DNA of 64,000 nucleotides. Origin: Mastigamoeba balamuthi. Lineage: Eukaryota > Evosea > Mastigamoebida > Mastigamoebidae. Where the stretch lies: positions 367,368 through 431,367 of the forward strand of contig CACRSC010000007.1 of the NCBI GenBank assembly GCA_902651635.1, written 5' to 3'. A program made the translations under genes and the position numbers. This document shows positions 1-11,651 of the stretch, in pieces (position 1 is the stretch's first letter; the number at the start of each line of letters is the position of its first letter). Under the pieces are notes generated by a model. That model searched no databases. It saw nothing but the letters and a program-made list of their open reading frames with translations, and had not been told where the DNA came from.

Positions 1-2
1 CG

Positions 3-1292
3 GGCGCCAACTGGCCGTCGGTCGTCGCCGTGCTCGTCGCGGGCACGTCGGCGGTCCTGATATGGCTGAGGCTGCGCTTCCCCGCGTCGCTGGCGACGTC
101 GGCGCTGGAGGGCCTCGGCAACATGTCGTACTCGGTGTACCTCGTTCACTGGCCTGTCATACACCTGCTCCGCCTCTGCCTGCCCTCGATCGGCCCGCTC
201 GCGCTGGCCACCGGCACGCTCTCGCTGACCGCCGGCCTCGCGTACCTCTCGTACCGCCTCATCGAGCAGCGCGTGCAGTCCGCCCGGTGGCCCCGGCACC
301 TGACGGTCGCCATCTTCATCGCGGCGACGGTCATGCCAGCGCTCATGGCGCAGGTCGGGTACCAGGACGCAACGTTCGACCTTGAGCGGCAGCAGCTCAA
401 TGCAGCGCTCGAGGCAGAGAAGCTAGCACACAAGAACGATATGGCGGCCATCAGGCCGTGCGAGGGGCCGTCGGGGCCGTCGCGGCCGAAGCTCGTGGAC
501 CCAGCGATGATGCCGTGGAGGCTCGATGGCAACAACTTCACGGCACAGGAGCTGCTCAAGAACGCGCAGCGTGTGAGCTCAGCGCACATCACGGGCAACC
601 CCAACTACAACCACCCGTGGCACCTCGTGCGCCGCTCGCCCGCCGTCCTCGTCATGCTGGTCGGCGACTCGCACGCCTGCCAGTACAGCGCCGCCGTCCG
701 CGAGATGGCCGAGGGGCTCAACGCGAGCTTCGTCGAGGCAACGCTCAGCAACCCGGGAGCTTGGCAGTTCATCGATTTCACCACCAAGATAGCGATACCG
801 AGCTGGGTCGAGGACTTCCCGTTCCGCTTCATCATCTCCGCCGGGTTCTACTACCCCAAGGAGATCGACCCCAAGATGATCGAGCCTTCGCTGCGCTACT
901 GGTCGAGCAAGTCGACCTGCATGGCCCACCTCGCAGACGGGCCCAAGTTTGAAGACCGCTCGTGCCTGCTGAACAACATCGCCAACGTTGACAAGTGCAC
1001 GCTCACCGAGTCGGCGGCGGGGGTCGGCATGGACGTGGCGATCTTCAACGCGACGGCGGCGCGGGACGCATCGTTTGCCAACAAGACGGAGATCATCGTC
1101 AACAAGGACTTTGTGTGCTGGGACGGCCTGTGCCCGATGCACATCGGCAACATCCCCGTGCTGGCAGACCGAGACCACTACAGCGACATGGCCGCGGTCG
1201 TGCTCCACCGCTCGTGGGTCATGCGCTTCCAGGAGACCCGCTGCCACGCCACGGCCGCACATAAGCTTCGCGAAGCTGCGAAGGAGGCCTGA
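3..1292 (+). CDS. Acyltransferase-3 / SGNH-type O-acyltransferase, C-terminal part
   Basis: The gene is cut by the left window edge; the frame is open from base 3 to the TGA at 1290-1292, about 429 residues. The first ~100 residues are hydrophobic membrane segments ending in a YSVYLVHWP motif, typical of the last helices of acyltransferase-3 (OafA-like) integral membrane proteins. After a linker comes a soluble domain with VGDSHA (block I nucleophile Ser, about residue 220) and ADRDHYS near the C-terminus, which supplies the Asp/His of an SGNH hydrolase fold. Known family members move acetyl or acyl groups onto extracytoplasmic sugars, the membrane part feeding the SGNH part. The substrate here cannot be told. 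No intron is needed in the visible part. The domain order is common in bacteria and animals and less so in protists, so the missing N-terminus would be informative. Confidence 0.8.
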   Translation, partial: GANWPSVVAVLVAGTSAVLIWLRLRFPASLATSALEGLGNMSYSVYLVHWPVIHLLRLCLPSIGPLALATGTLSLTAGLAYLSYRLIEQRVQSARWPRHLTVAIFIAATVMPALMAQVGYQDATFDLERQQLNAALEAEKLAHKNDMAAIRPCEGPSGPSRPKLVDPAMMPWRLDGNNFTAQELLKNAQRVSSAHITGNPNYNHPWHLVRRSPAVLVMLVGDSHACQYSAAVREMAEGLNASFVEATLSNPGAWQFIDFTTKIAIPSWVEDFPFRFIISAGFYYPKEIDPKMIEPSLRYWSSKSTCMAHLADGPKFEDRSCLLNNIANVDKCTLTESAAGVGMDVAIFNATAARDASFANKTEIIVNKDFVCWDGLCPMHIGNIPVLADRDHYSDMAAVVLHRSWVMRFQETRCHATAAHKLREAAKEA

Positions 1293-1755
1293 CACATCGC
1301 CGCACCCTAACTAACAACCAAAACAGAGCTCTCGCGACAAGCCACCTCCCACAAACCAATGGACAAACGGCTGCGAAGGCATGGTTGTTGTTGCCGCTGA
1401 CAGCATAAGCATATCTTTCACGGCCCAGCCCGAACACCGCAGATCACAAGGCACTCGGCTTGTGTACATTCCCCTGGGCCCCGATCAGCAAAGAAGGGCG
1501 AACAACTTTGGAGCTTCAACGCTCGAGTGCACCGCCACCGCGCGGGCATACAAAGAACCACCACCGTGAGCCAACGTGGGCGTCGGCCCCCCACACCCCC
1601 AGATGAGGAAACCGGCTTTTCCTCGGGCCAGACGAGAGCGGCAGCCGAAATTCGACCGGAACAACAAAGACGTCTTGGAGTTGCTTGCCATTCATCTCGC
1701 CCCGACCTGAGCCCTTCTGTGGGGGTGGCTCAGCAGCCATGGTGCGGGGCAATCC
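1293..1755. other. Intergenic, no gene seen
   Basis: This stretch separates the stop of the acyltransferase from the end of the minus-strand methyltransferase remnant. The two converge. Reading frames are short and low in conserved content, and I see no RNA gene or repeat. Confidence 0.5.
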
Positions 1756-2445
1756 TCAGTCGTCGAGGACGGCGGGAAAGCCGAACTCTGCGCACGGGGA
1801 GCAGCCGATGATGGCCTCGCGGTGATACATGTAGAGGCTCAGCTTATCGACGTTGCGGATGAGCTGGGCGATGGTGCTGAGGCCCTCGGCCCTGTCGTTG
1901 CTGAGCTGGAAGCCGTGGATTTCGAGCACGACGACGTCGAACCTGGAGGAGGGGCGACGTGTTGGCGATCTGCTGCATGGCATACACCTGCGTCTCGATG
2001 TCGGCCTTGAGGATGCTGCCGCGTGAGTGGCCCAGCTCGCGCATACTAGTCGAGACGCTATTAGTGTTTGTTGCGGGTCGTCGCGGCCGCTGACCAATGT
2101 CTTGTGTATCTTAATAAGCGCGTTGGGTGGCTCGAAGTAGTTCTTGTCGAACGTGTGGACCTCGCACGTGCCGCCACTGAGCTCGAGGATGGCCTGCTCA
2201 AAGGCCCAGTGCCCGTTGCCAGGGCTCGGCAAGAATAAAAGATTATGCGCCTGACTAGTAATCACTTGTAGTGAACAACTATTCTTATTATTATTCATTA
2301 ATACGTCATAGATATTTGTGATATTGTAGATATTCCCTTTTTTGATGTAATTTGTTACATCAAACTGTAGTTTCCCCACTGTGTTGGGGTGGCTGAGAAG
2401 GGGCTCCTGTGCCTTGAGCCTGTGCTTGTTCTCTGTGAGCATCAA
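1756..2445 (-). pseudogene. FkbM-like (Methyltransf_21) methyltransferase remnant
   Basis: Minus-strand translation gives the hallmarks of FkbM-type SAM-dependent methyltransferases in order: a GNGHWAFEQAILEL segment (SAM-site region), CEVHTFDKNYFEP, SILKADIE (the conserved D-E motif), RFDVVVLEIHG, and a C-terminal CSPCAEFGFPAVLDD. The pieces lie in two alternating frames. The frame changes near 2050 and again near 1940, about 110 bases apart, with no room for introns, so the gene looks broken unless the assembly has indels. Upstream of about 2230 the sequence turns AT-rich and the N-terminus is unrecognisable, so the remnant also looks truncated at the boundary of the low-GC island. The family call is fairly firm; the pseudogene call depends on base accuracy. 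Confidence 0.6.
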
Positions 2446-2789
2446 TTGGGGGTGCCTCCTCTGGCCACCAAGTGTCGGCCTCCGTGGTAGTTGCCAGTGA
2501 TCCTGTGCAAGGGGAGCTGAGTCAGAGATGTTAAGATATCAACAAAGATATAATGCAATCTATTGATCAGCAATGGCAAATGAATCGTGAATGGATGCCA
2601 TTTGCTGAACTATTCAGTATTCATTTAACTCTTGTTTTTCAGCAACTTTAAGCATTCCTACCTGTTGCTTGTCTTTTTCAATTTAACCCTGTTTATTCAC
2701 AATGCCGAAAGATGTACCATTGGTCTCTCTTCTCCCGTTTTCTCTTCAAAGTAAGAACAATCGGCTTCTCTTTTGATTGAAGAGTTATA

Positions 2790-3410
2790 CTGCAACCTCA
2801 AGTCTCTCGAAGGGGAACCAAGAGTGCACAGCCATGAAGGTGCCGCCAATGAACTTGTCGACGGTGCCACCGCACGAGGCTACAATGGATGTCATGGCAT
2901 TCATGCACTCTGTGAGCAGAGCAACAAACCGTTCGTTGCCAAGTTTGAGGCACAGCTGTGAGCACCTCTCGATGTCTGCCTCTGCCAGACGTTAGCATCT
3001 GACAAAGTGTTGGAGGTGTTTCCTTGGCTGTGCTGCGCCCCCTCTCAGACTGAGAGGATGGACGTGGGGCTGCCATCAGAGGTGAAGATGAGCCCCTTGG
3101 CATCGAACACCATGACAACCTGCCCGGGCCTCGTGAACATCTGCTGCAGCCCCCATGTGATGACCCCCATCGTCATCAGGAGGTACACAAGAGCCGGCCT
3201 GCCCTCTCAGACTGCATCACGATGAGGTCCAGCCACAAGACGTTGGGCTGCTTAACGGCAACACTGGATGACGTGGTGTCAAGGTATGTTTGATCTCGCT
3301 GTGAATGGCTGCCTGCGTGGTCATGTTGAGCACGATGACAGGCGGCATCATTGAGATGGCCAATACAGTGACGCACAGCACCATCACTGTGGTTCTGACC
3401 CTCACAGTGG
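2790..3410 (-). pseudogene. Receptor-type class III nucleotidyl cyclase remnant
   Basis: On the minus strand, reading from about 3405 downward, a hydrophobic start (VLCVTVLAISMMPPVIVL) is followed by a Cache-like extracellular piece (LWLDLIVMQSERAG, then GQVVMVFDAKGLIFTSDGSP). Near 2800-2990 comes part of a class III cyclase catalytic domain with FVALLTECMNAMT and CGGTVDKFIGGTFMAV. In active cyclases the last motif normally reads VDKFIGD; here Gly replaces the metal-binding Asp. The pieces lie in at least three frames with stops between them, and the distance between sensor and catalytic parts is too short for a whole receptor cyclase. I read it as a decayed copy of a membrane cyclase gene of the host. 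The family call rests on short motifs. Confidence 0.5.
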
Positions 3411-3788
3411 TCCACGGTCACTCCTGTGCCACCTGGCTGCCATTGCTATGCTCGGCCTTCCACTTTGCAGCTACCAGGGGTCCTGTCTTATGGCTCAGGC
3501 AGTCTCAGTAGTTCTGCTCAGTTTAACGGTAATTTCCTCTTCAGTAAGAGATAGGAAACCCATTACTAGTACCTGAAGCTCTTCACTCCGCCTGACATGG
3601 ACAATGGATTTGCTGATGTCGCTTCGACAGCCACCAGTTAAGAGTGCATGCTAAACGCTGCCAGCTCAGTTCAACTGATAGCTCACGTGTGCATGTGTGT
3701 CTGAATATTCCTCAGTTCTCCTCCATCAAGAGCAAATTGTGTGCTGAACTCGCCCGTAAGGGAGAATCACCCTTTTCGATAAAAACCA

Positions 3789-4045
3789 TGTTTCTGTATT
3801 GATTGCAAAGGCAGACAACTACAAACTGATCAACAAACTAGAGGTTGGATACAAAGTGAATTCCACGATTATCAATGCCAGATTATACCGTACCCATCCT
3901 GAAATATGGATAGAGGTATAAAAAGGCTTCCAAGAAGGGCACTCAATCACTCATAATATCTGGGCACTGACCAGGCTATTTAAGTGGCATGATACAGTCT
4001 TGCTCATCAAAACGACCTCACTGGTCACATTTTTCGTTTGAGAAT
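3789..4045 (+). mobile_element. LINE (non-LTR retrotransposon) reverse-transcriptase remnant
   Basis: Plus-strand translation contains DNYKLINKLEVGYKV and STIINARL, then after one stop KGFQEGHSITHNIWALTRL. These match the first reverse-transcriptase blocks of LINE elements (a YRPI-like block, YKI..I..RL, then the GF..GRSI..NI block). The catalytic YADD block is not found downstream and stops interrupt the frame, so this is a short dead fragment. No target-site duplication or poly-A tail was located. Confidence 0.4.
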
Positions 4046-6960
4046 TGCAATTCCACTTTGTTAACAGGCTCAAAGAGAGATATGCGAATGCTGCTTCCTA
4101 GAATATAATAAGTCTTCATTGCTCTGTTTCACATGCTGCACACAGCAGGGAACAGAATTCACAAATTATTATGATACTTCACTGCAAGTCTCTTCCACTA
4201 AGAGCAAACGATGTGTCCCCAATTGATTGATATTTCTAGAATTTCGCATCGAAATTCGAGTCTATAGGAGTCCTGAAACATTATCAATTGTTATATCAGG
4301 ACCGCATGCTTGTCATGTGATGCAGATTCACTTCTTAGAAATCTGACTTCATTGCTGCGAGATATTGTTCTCCTGCACAGACCAATATCTGACTCTCTTT
4401 CCAAAAGAACATTCTGGATAAAGGGAGTTGAGGTGTATGCAAATATGGCACATTCCAACTTCAGTGAGTTTTTCTGTGAAAATATGTAAGTGCTCAACCG
4501 CAAGTAGAAAACCAGTCCCACACATTCAGTATGCCTTCATATTTCATTGCACAAACCGGGCTTCTTTGCATTGCCAGACCTTTCGTGTTCATTCACCAAT
4601 ACAAAATGTTGCCTCGTCTATTCAAAGAACACTATTCCAATTCCTTATCTGGTTCTTCTTCGCAAACTGCAATTGTCTTTCCCCACATAGTAATGTCAAT
4701 CTTAACTGTACATTATCTAGGTCTACTTCTTTTGTTGTGAGCTAAACTTTGGAGAGTGATTGATACCTGGATACCCTGATCTTTGAGTATGACTGGTATT
4801 TGATGTGATTCATGCAAAAGAGATTTCTGTAGTATCTTTCTGTTCTGATTCAGTATGATTACTCTCCTTTCTTCATGTGGGCCTGGCCAGTCACAGGAGT
4901 CAGTATTCCACTAATGTCTTGCAATTTTTGTATTCACTTCACAGTATATGCGGGCCCTTCATGTGAACAAACTACAATCCCCGAATGAGCTTTTATGAAA
5001 GGGCCATTATTAGTTCTGAGCTATTATCTGAGAAAATATCAAAATTGAATTTAAAATTCATAAGGATCAACATTGAGAATTCTATCCAATTTCCAAAATT
5101 AGTTTCATTTTCATATTTAGATTTAAAGCACTGATCAGGGAGCTCACTTTTGCAGACCGTAAGAGGCCCTTCACACCTTTCCAAGAATGCTAGTATGCTT
5201 GAAATTGGTGTTTCCAGCAGCTTCCAGGCACCACCTGGCTTGGATCCAAATCACTTCTTGGCACTGGGCAGTAGGGCCTTGTCACAAATGTAATTCAACT
5301 ACTTAGTGTTGAGGTTGCAGGTGAACGTGTAAAGTGATACCTTGCAGGTCGGTATCCTCAGTGTATGGCTCTTCAGACTGGTGAATACTCATCAAAGCAT
5401 TTCTATATGTGTACCTTGGCCAGATGCTTAACTTATTCACACCCTTAAGGTCCAGATCTGGACTGCCACGCTCCTCTGGGATAGCTCAAGAGCTTAGAAA
5501 GTCTTATCCGTGAAAATGGCCTGATTTCAGTTCCGGTTCTGCTGAGTTTTCGCGAAGAACTTGTAATCTTCATAACAGTGTGCTGAAAATGCAGAAACAT
5601 GACTATCAGCTTCTGAAAGCAGTGCCCAGCAGCTTGCAAGCTGCACTGAACAGTATATAAAGATACAGTGATCCAAGCCGTTTGTAGATGCCCAGCAACA
5701 ATCTCAGAGAATTCTGCAGGATGTGACTTGAGAGCTTTACAATTTCTTTTTTCTCTCTTAAGGGTGGTTGGTGCCTTGGAGTGTTAGTGCAGGAACCAAA
5801 TTATTCCTTCTCTGCTTCTCTGTAAGAGACATATTTAGAACTAAGAGAAATGCAGAAGATAAATGCTTCATGATCAGATCTGAAATTGAAGTCTATAATT
5901 CCAATTGGCACATTCAGATTAGTATATCAAAAAAGAAAACAGGAGATAGTTATTAGTGATTTCTACTGTATCACACTGCCTTTTCATTGCACCACAACAA
6001 TGGTAAGATGTGTCTCTTCACGGCTACTGTGAATTGTTGCATATGGCATAGTATGTATCACTGAGTGGTACCAGCTACTCACACACAATATGATTGGCTG
6101 TTGTCTATGGGGAAAAAAGTACACTTAATATGAATAAAATAACTGAAGAGACCAAACAGGTGTTTTAAGGGATATAGAAAAGAACGAAGACAGATTTGAA
6201 GCAGAAAAAGGGAATTTGTCTCCGTTCCCCCTGACATACTGCCACAGTGTGTTTGGGTTAGAACAATACAATCTAAAAGTGATATAGAAATGAACATTGC
6301 AAATTCTTTTCAGAAAAAGGAACTAAGACATGGCGAAAAACCCCAGTCAGCAGACTGGCCACTGCAGTATTAAAAAGCAGAGAAGAATTCAGTTCCATTA
6401 TTGAAGAAGCATGGATTGAGTGCAAGAAAAAATGAAATAGAGGCATAATCATGGCTTAGTTACTTTTTGACTGTTGGAATGTTGGAAATGTATAGAAAGA
6501 GAGATAATTTATGAGAATTTGGTCAGCACTGCGACTTTAGCACAAAATGCACTACAGTAAGGGTAAACAGGATGGAGATACCATACCAAATCGGTGTATA
6601 GAGAAAAAGTGAAGTCCAATAACAGAGGGAAACTGGAGTACGAAAAGTGTTTCTATTTTTTTCTTCTTGCTGGGGTTGGGGGGTTTTAAAAGTGTGAAGA
6701 AGGAGCTCCAACAATAGAGGCAATTCCTGGGGGAAGACGCCATGCAGGTACAATTCCTGGTGGAATGGCTTCTCTGGTTTGCCAAGCATGGTGGTAGGAG
6801 ACTGACTCCTTCAGAGCACTGCTTGTCCAATTCGCACCACAGGAGTACAGTGCCATTCAGCTCTCTGAACTGCCATTGCCATCACCTGTACCATCACAGT
6901 TGCTGCCACAGCTGCAGGGACAGCTGCAGCAGCAGCACCACCACCAGCAGTGGCCCTTGG
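4046..6960. other. Low-GC sequence, nothing recognised
   Basis: Only short frames are present (the longest is about 100 codons), with no motif I recognise on either strand and no clear repeat structure. It may include further decayed transposon sequence. Confidence 0.5.
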
Positions 6961-6969
6961 GCCATCAGG

Positions 6970-8330
6970 GCCAGTGACTGCCTCTGCCAATGCCATCGGA
7001 GCCCCCACCAGCAGCACCTGAGGGGCTGAGTGCACACTCACACCTGTCACTGCCACCACACACACACTGGCCAGGCGACAGCAACAAAGATAGCAGCAGA
7101 CACAACACCGTGCCACTGCAGAAGCCACGGACCCACCACAAGCCCGACGATGACGAGTATGTCAACGAGGGCATTATGGATGACAGTGATGACGACGAGG
7201 ATGGCAGCAGCAGCAGCGATGTTGAGAATGATGGTGGCGTCAGCATGGATGATGGTGGTGGCAGCAGCAGCAACTGTGTGAGTGACAACCTCCATTACAG
7301 GGCACCACGGCATTCTCTCTGTGTCCTTGGCTCTCCCCACTGCTCTCTTCTTCCTCTCTCATAACCCATGACAGGGCTTCTGAGGACGTGCTGCTGCACG
7401 AGCTTGGGTTTGCTGGGGTGTGCCAAATGAAGTGCCCCCAACAACACACACGACGTACAGGCACCTGCAAGAACGTTTCGTTCTGTGGGCCATACACAAA
7501 CACACCAAGGTCGTGGCCCCCGAGTTCCTTGCCGTGCTGCTGTGCAGAAAGCCACCTGGGGCCTCAGCCCAGGCCATGATGCAGAAGGACGTCAACAGGG
7601 AGCTTCCTGTGGTCACTGACAAGGCCCCCCTCTCATGTTCAGACAGTCACCATGAAGCTGCTCAGTGACTACATAACAGAGCAGTCATTGGACAGCCACA
7701 GTCAGCTGAAGAAGCGTGAGCCCAGCTTCTGCTGGAGAGGCTGAAATCGTGGCTGGTGCTGAGCCACACGGCCACCCCCAGGGATGAGATGCACTCCACG
7801 GGACTGTGCACTGTTAATGTACTCGCAGTGAGGATGGGCCACCTCTCTGAGGACGTGGGCCTGGTGCAGACAGAGGTCGCCAGGAACGTGCACCAGCTGC
7901 AGGCCGAGATCTCTGGGGAGGTGTGCCAGATGCATGCTGAGGTCTCTGGTGAGGTGCATCAGATGCGAGCAGACCTGGACGGACACGTTGTTTGTCCACA
8001 TCGGTGGCAAGCTCACTGCCAAGAGTGGACCCTGCAACACACTCGCTGCTGCTGCTCACACACCGCTGGCTCCATTGGCTCCATCTTCATCTCTGCAGCT
8101 GCTGCAGCTCTCACCATCACCACTGCCCCTGCACCCATCACCTATGCTGCATGAGCTCGCCACAGAGCAGCAGCTCGCACCATCACGATTGCTGGAGCTG
8201 CATCTCTCGCTGCTGCCACCACTGTCACCATCATCACTGCTGCTTCCACAGCTCGCACCACTGCCACTGCTGCCACTGCCACCAGGCGCTGAGCAGCAGC
8301 AGTAGCAGCAGCCCCTGCCTCTGTCTTTGC
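6970..8330 (+). other. Low-complexity coding-like stretch, unrecognised
   Basis: Several adjoining plus-strand segments look protein-like but do not join into one frame. They are an acidic segment at about 7140-7270 (DDSDDDEDGSSSSD), a segment at 7450-7640 (RHLQERFVLWAIHKHTKVV), and a heptad-like repeat at 7870-7990 with three related copies of EV.QM.AEVSGE. A CAG/CCA-rich stretch follows at 8040-8310 and encodes Leu/Pro/Gln-rich low complexity. A GTGAGT donor at about 7277 and a CATGACAG acceptor near 7376 could form an intron. It may be a decayed or fast-evolving gene; I assign no function. Confidence 0.3.
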
Positions 8331-8914
8331 TTGCCGCTGCTGTGGTGCTGTGACAGTGGCATGTGGGAGTGCCCACTGCACATGGTCGCCTCAAGCAGCC
8401 TGCATACAAGAGCAGCAAGGAGTTGCCTCTTTGAGCTGCACTCACTGTTTCACGTTCTCAAAGAGCATGCTCAGGACCTCTGCCTCATACCTGAGGGCAC
8501 AGCCCAGCAGGTCGATATCAGCAGCCTGTTACTGATGCAGGCAGATGACCTGCTCTACTCCATCAGGTCCGGGCTTGGGCTTGCACTCACGATGCCACAT
8601 GGCATGCAATGCAATGTGCTCTGCCTTCAGTGGTGCTCTGTTGTCATGACCATGGCACATGAGAGATGGACACACGAGGATTTGTCATGCACAGGGCCCA
8701 TCCCAAGCAGATTTCAGTGGAAAATCCCGCTATCCTGCTCCTTCTCCCTTCGACTTTTTCAGCTTTTCTCTTGGGTTTTTTGCGATCATAAGATCCAGGC
8801 CCCCCCAAAAATGCAGGGTGTGATCTGATCCCCCTGCAACTGCCCTGCTGTGACCATGTGACTGTGCACTGCCCCTCGAGGTGCCTGCACGTGTTCCTGT
8901 CCTGAGAAGGCCAA

Positions 8915-9560
8915 ATATCTGTGTAGCAGTGTGTAGCAGACCTTTCACTATGCACCACTATGATAGGGTCCACTATGCAGTGTAGCAGAGGGTATCTGTG
9001 TAGTGGCATGTAGCAGAAGGTCCACTACACTCTGCTATGATATCAGGTCTGCTACACTGTGTAGCAGAGAGTATCTGTGTAGTGGTGTGTAGCAGACCTT
9101 CCACTATGCACTGCTATATGTCTTTGCAGCCAAATATACCATTTTACCAGTTTTATGAAAAAAACCTATAAGTGAAAAAGTTGTTTTAAACGATATTTGA
9201 ATAATAAGAAATAACTAAGTCAGTGTAAATAACTCATAATGTGCATATAAATATGAAAGCAATTCTTATTTTCGTGAATTCCAATAATACACAAATCGAA
9301 AACAATTGATTCTTGGTTTCTCAATTCCAAATTTGATGTCATTGTCGCGAAAGTGACACTTTTCAACTGTCACAAAATTGACACATGAAACAGTTGTTTT
9401 AAATGCCTTTTTTTCATACTTAGTTTTTGTTGAAACTGGTAAAGTGGTATGTTTAGCTGTAAAGACATATACAGCATTGCATCTGCTACACCATGCTGCA
9501 GAAGGTGCCAGTGTAGCAGTGTGAAGCAGAGGTTATGCAATGTGCTGCTACACTTCAACA
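8915..9560. repeat. Foldback / MITE-like element with subterminal TGTAGCAG repeats
   Basis: Two arms of about 39 bp, at 9115-9153 and 9433-9471, are inverted copies of each other with about 33 matches. Both begin TATATGTCTTT and run to ACCAGTTT. They flank about 280 bp of AT-rich non-coding DNA. Outside the arms, on both sides, the motif TGTAGCAG or its complement CTGCTACA recurs many times (8925-9095 and 9480-9555), arranged as imperfect 60-75 bp tandem units on the left. Terminal inverted arms plus subterminal repeats and no coding capacity fit a non-autonomous DNA transposon or foldback element. I did not find a clear target-site duplication. Confidence 0.5.
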
Positions 9561-9689
9561 CACACTTCTTCTCTGACTTACTCTTAACCTCTAACAGACT
9601 TCCTTCATGCTGTCCCATCCTACTCACCTGCTATACACAGATCATGTTTTCACAGTGCAAAACTATACTTCTGTATAGACCTCGCTCAT

Positions 9690-11650
9690 CTTATGCTGCT
9701 ATTGATGTTATTTAACAGCTTTTTTGAAAATAACTTGAAACAGTGCACATCAAGGACACACCATGCAAAACCTCCATCAAGAAGCACAAGGACAAGAACA
9801 AGGGCTGCACAGGCTGATCATCTCTGTATTACCTCCTTCACCCCAGCAGGACATAGAACTAGAGGTTATGTCTCTCAAAAGAGCAGGTGTGTACAATTAT
9901 TCTCTCTTCTCTCTCTCCATTTTCACATTACACACCCTCTCCTGACATTACTTAAGATGCTGTTGCAGCTGCACCAGTGCAAGCTGTGGCTGGTGCTCTG
10001 CATTCCAGCAGAGAGCAATCTGAGAAGAAGGAGACTAATGAGAAGACCATGGCATAGGAGTACAGGGGCACCTCACATGCCTTAGAGTCAAGCAGAGGAG
10101 GGTGCTGCAGGAGAAGCAGCAAATCTCAGCCCTCATGAAGACGTCACATGACCTGCTCAGTATCTTTAGTGTCAAGCCAACTGAAGAGTGTACTTACCAG
10201 TTCTGCACATTTGGTGAGGTCAGAGCTGGCTTCAAGGCCATGCTGCTGCTGCTTGGAGGGACTCTTAACGTCCTTCCCTCTCCCTCTCTCCTTTAATACA
10301 AACAAAAATTTTCAGGATGAATGCCCTTACATATACTGTTAAGGCAGACATGCAGACCAGAGAGCTGATACTCAGAAAGAAGCTTATGCTTGGTATTCCT
10401 GATGTGTTCCCCCTACCCTCCATTTTTCTCAATTCTATCATCATAGTTTTGTTTCAAATATTAAGTCCCGGAGCTGAAGAACCTTCCTTCAGACAGGAGA
10501 GGGGGGCCTTACACTGCTACTCTGTCTGCAATAATAGCAAGGCCCATTGTATCACAGATAGAGCAGTGGACCAAGGTGAACTACCACCTCCTGTTCATGG
10601 AGCGCACTGAGTGGAGGTATGGACTCTCTCTTCTCTGCTGGTCCTCAGTCATCCTGTCTTAAGGCACCTGCTGGCCCTCAGTGATCTCTCTCCCTTCTCT
10701 CACCACTCAAACGTTTTCTGCTGCCCTGGGCTCCTCTCTTCCAAAAGTGAAAACATGACCTGTCTGCCCTTTTAATGGCAGTTAACAACTGTTGTTTATT
10801 CAATAAGGGTAGCACAGGGACAAGATGCACATGCCAGCATTCCAACTTCTTGAAGTTGCAGGAGTCAAGAAGGAGAATCAGACGGGGTATCCCTTCATGG
10901 TGTAAAATTCCCTTTGATGACTTTACGTGGTTCTTATACATGCTGGTGGCCAGACGTGCACAGCTCCAGTTGAAGAATACCTTGTGGAGGATGTGCTGGT
11001 TATGTAAGATCGACTTGTGGTTGATCTTAAGCATCAGAGCAAGTTCGTGTTGGAGCCCATCAATGCTGGAGGCAGTGATATCCTTGAAAAGGTAATGTAC
11101 ACACACTTGCAGATGAAGTCACATGGTATCACTTTTCCCCAGAGACAGTCCCTCTTACGAGAGGCTTGAGCATTGAGTTCATTGACGATTTTATCTGGCA
11201 CCACTGAGTGCATGTGGGCTTTGGGTGCAGGAAACGTGAGAACCATGGGGTTGCTGTGTCGAGAATATAGAAGTGCAACCCCAAAAGTAGCATGATTCAA
11301 GGGTTAAGAATCAAGAAAAAATTGGGTTAACCCTCATTAGCACAGTTTGCACTAAAAGGAGCACCTTTCAGAGGAAGCGACTGTGTGCCTGGCAGTCCAT
11401 ATACAAGACAAAGGTGGATAAGGAGCCATGTACAATGAGCCAACAGAAGAGATCATCATGCATGTCTGGGACCCAGATAAAGAGATTGAAAAGAAGTGGC
11501 TAGAGTATCCAAACCACGGCCATGCTGGAGGAAGAACCGAGAATTTGTGGCAAGGAAGACAACATACTTGGGTGTGCATCTGATCAGTATGGGGACCCGT
11601 GTGCCTCTCAGGTTTGAACATCCAGTTGCACGAAAAAGGCAGTGCAAGTA
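9690..11650 (+). other. Coding-like fragments, unrecognised
   Basis: Short protein-like pieces lie on the plus strand: KTSHDLLSIFSVKPTEECTY (about 10138), MNALTYTVKADMQTRELILR just after a TTTTCAG acceptor (10318), ATLSAIIARPIVSQIEQWTK (about 10520), and SKFVLEPINAGGSDILEKV (about 11040). They lie in different frames with plausible short introns between some of them and stops elsewhere. I do not recognise a family. It could be a decayed multi-exon gene or transposon coding sequence. Confidence 0.25.
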
Positions 11651-11651
11651 C

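Larger units (their letters stand above)
2250..11650. other. Low-GC island without intact genes
   Basis: Base composition drops visibly from about 2250 to 11650 compared with the GC-rich genes on both sides. No long conserved reading frame is intact. Inside it I recognise a broken nucleotide cyclase, a LINE reverse-transcriptase fragment, low-complexity coding-like sequence and an inverted-repeat element, listed separately. This looks like an accumulation zone for decayed genes and transposons. Confidence 0.6.

Noticed and set aside
8040-8310. CAG/CCA-rich stretch as a protein gene
   Set aside because: All frames are open because of triplet-like low complexity; nothing supports one frame over the others.
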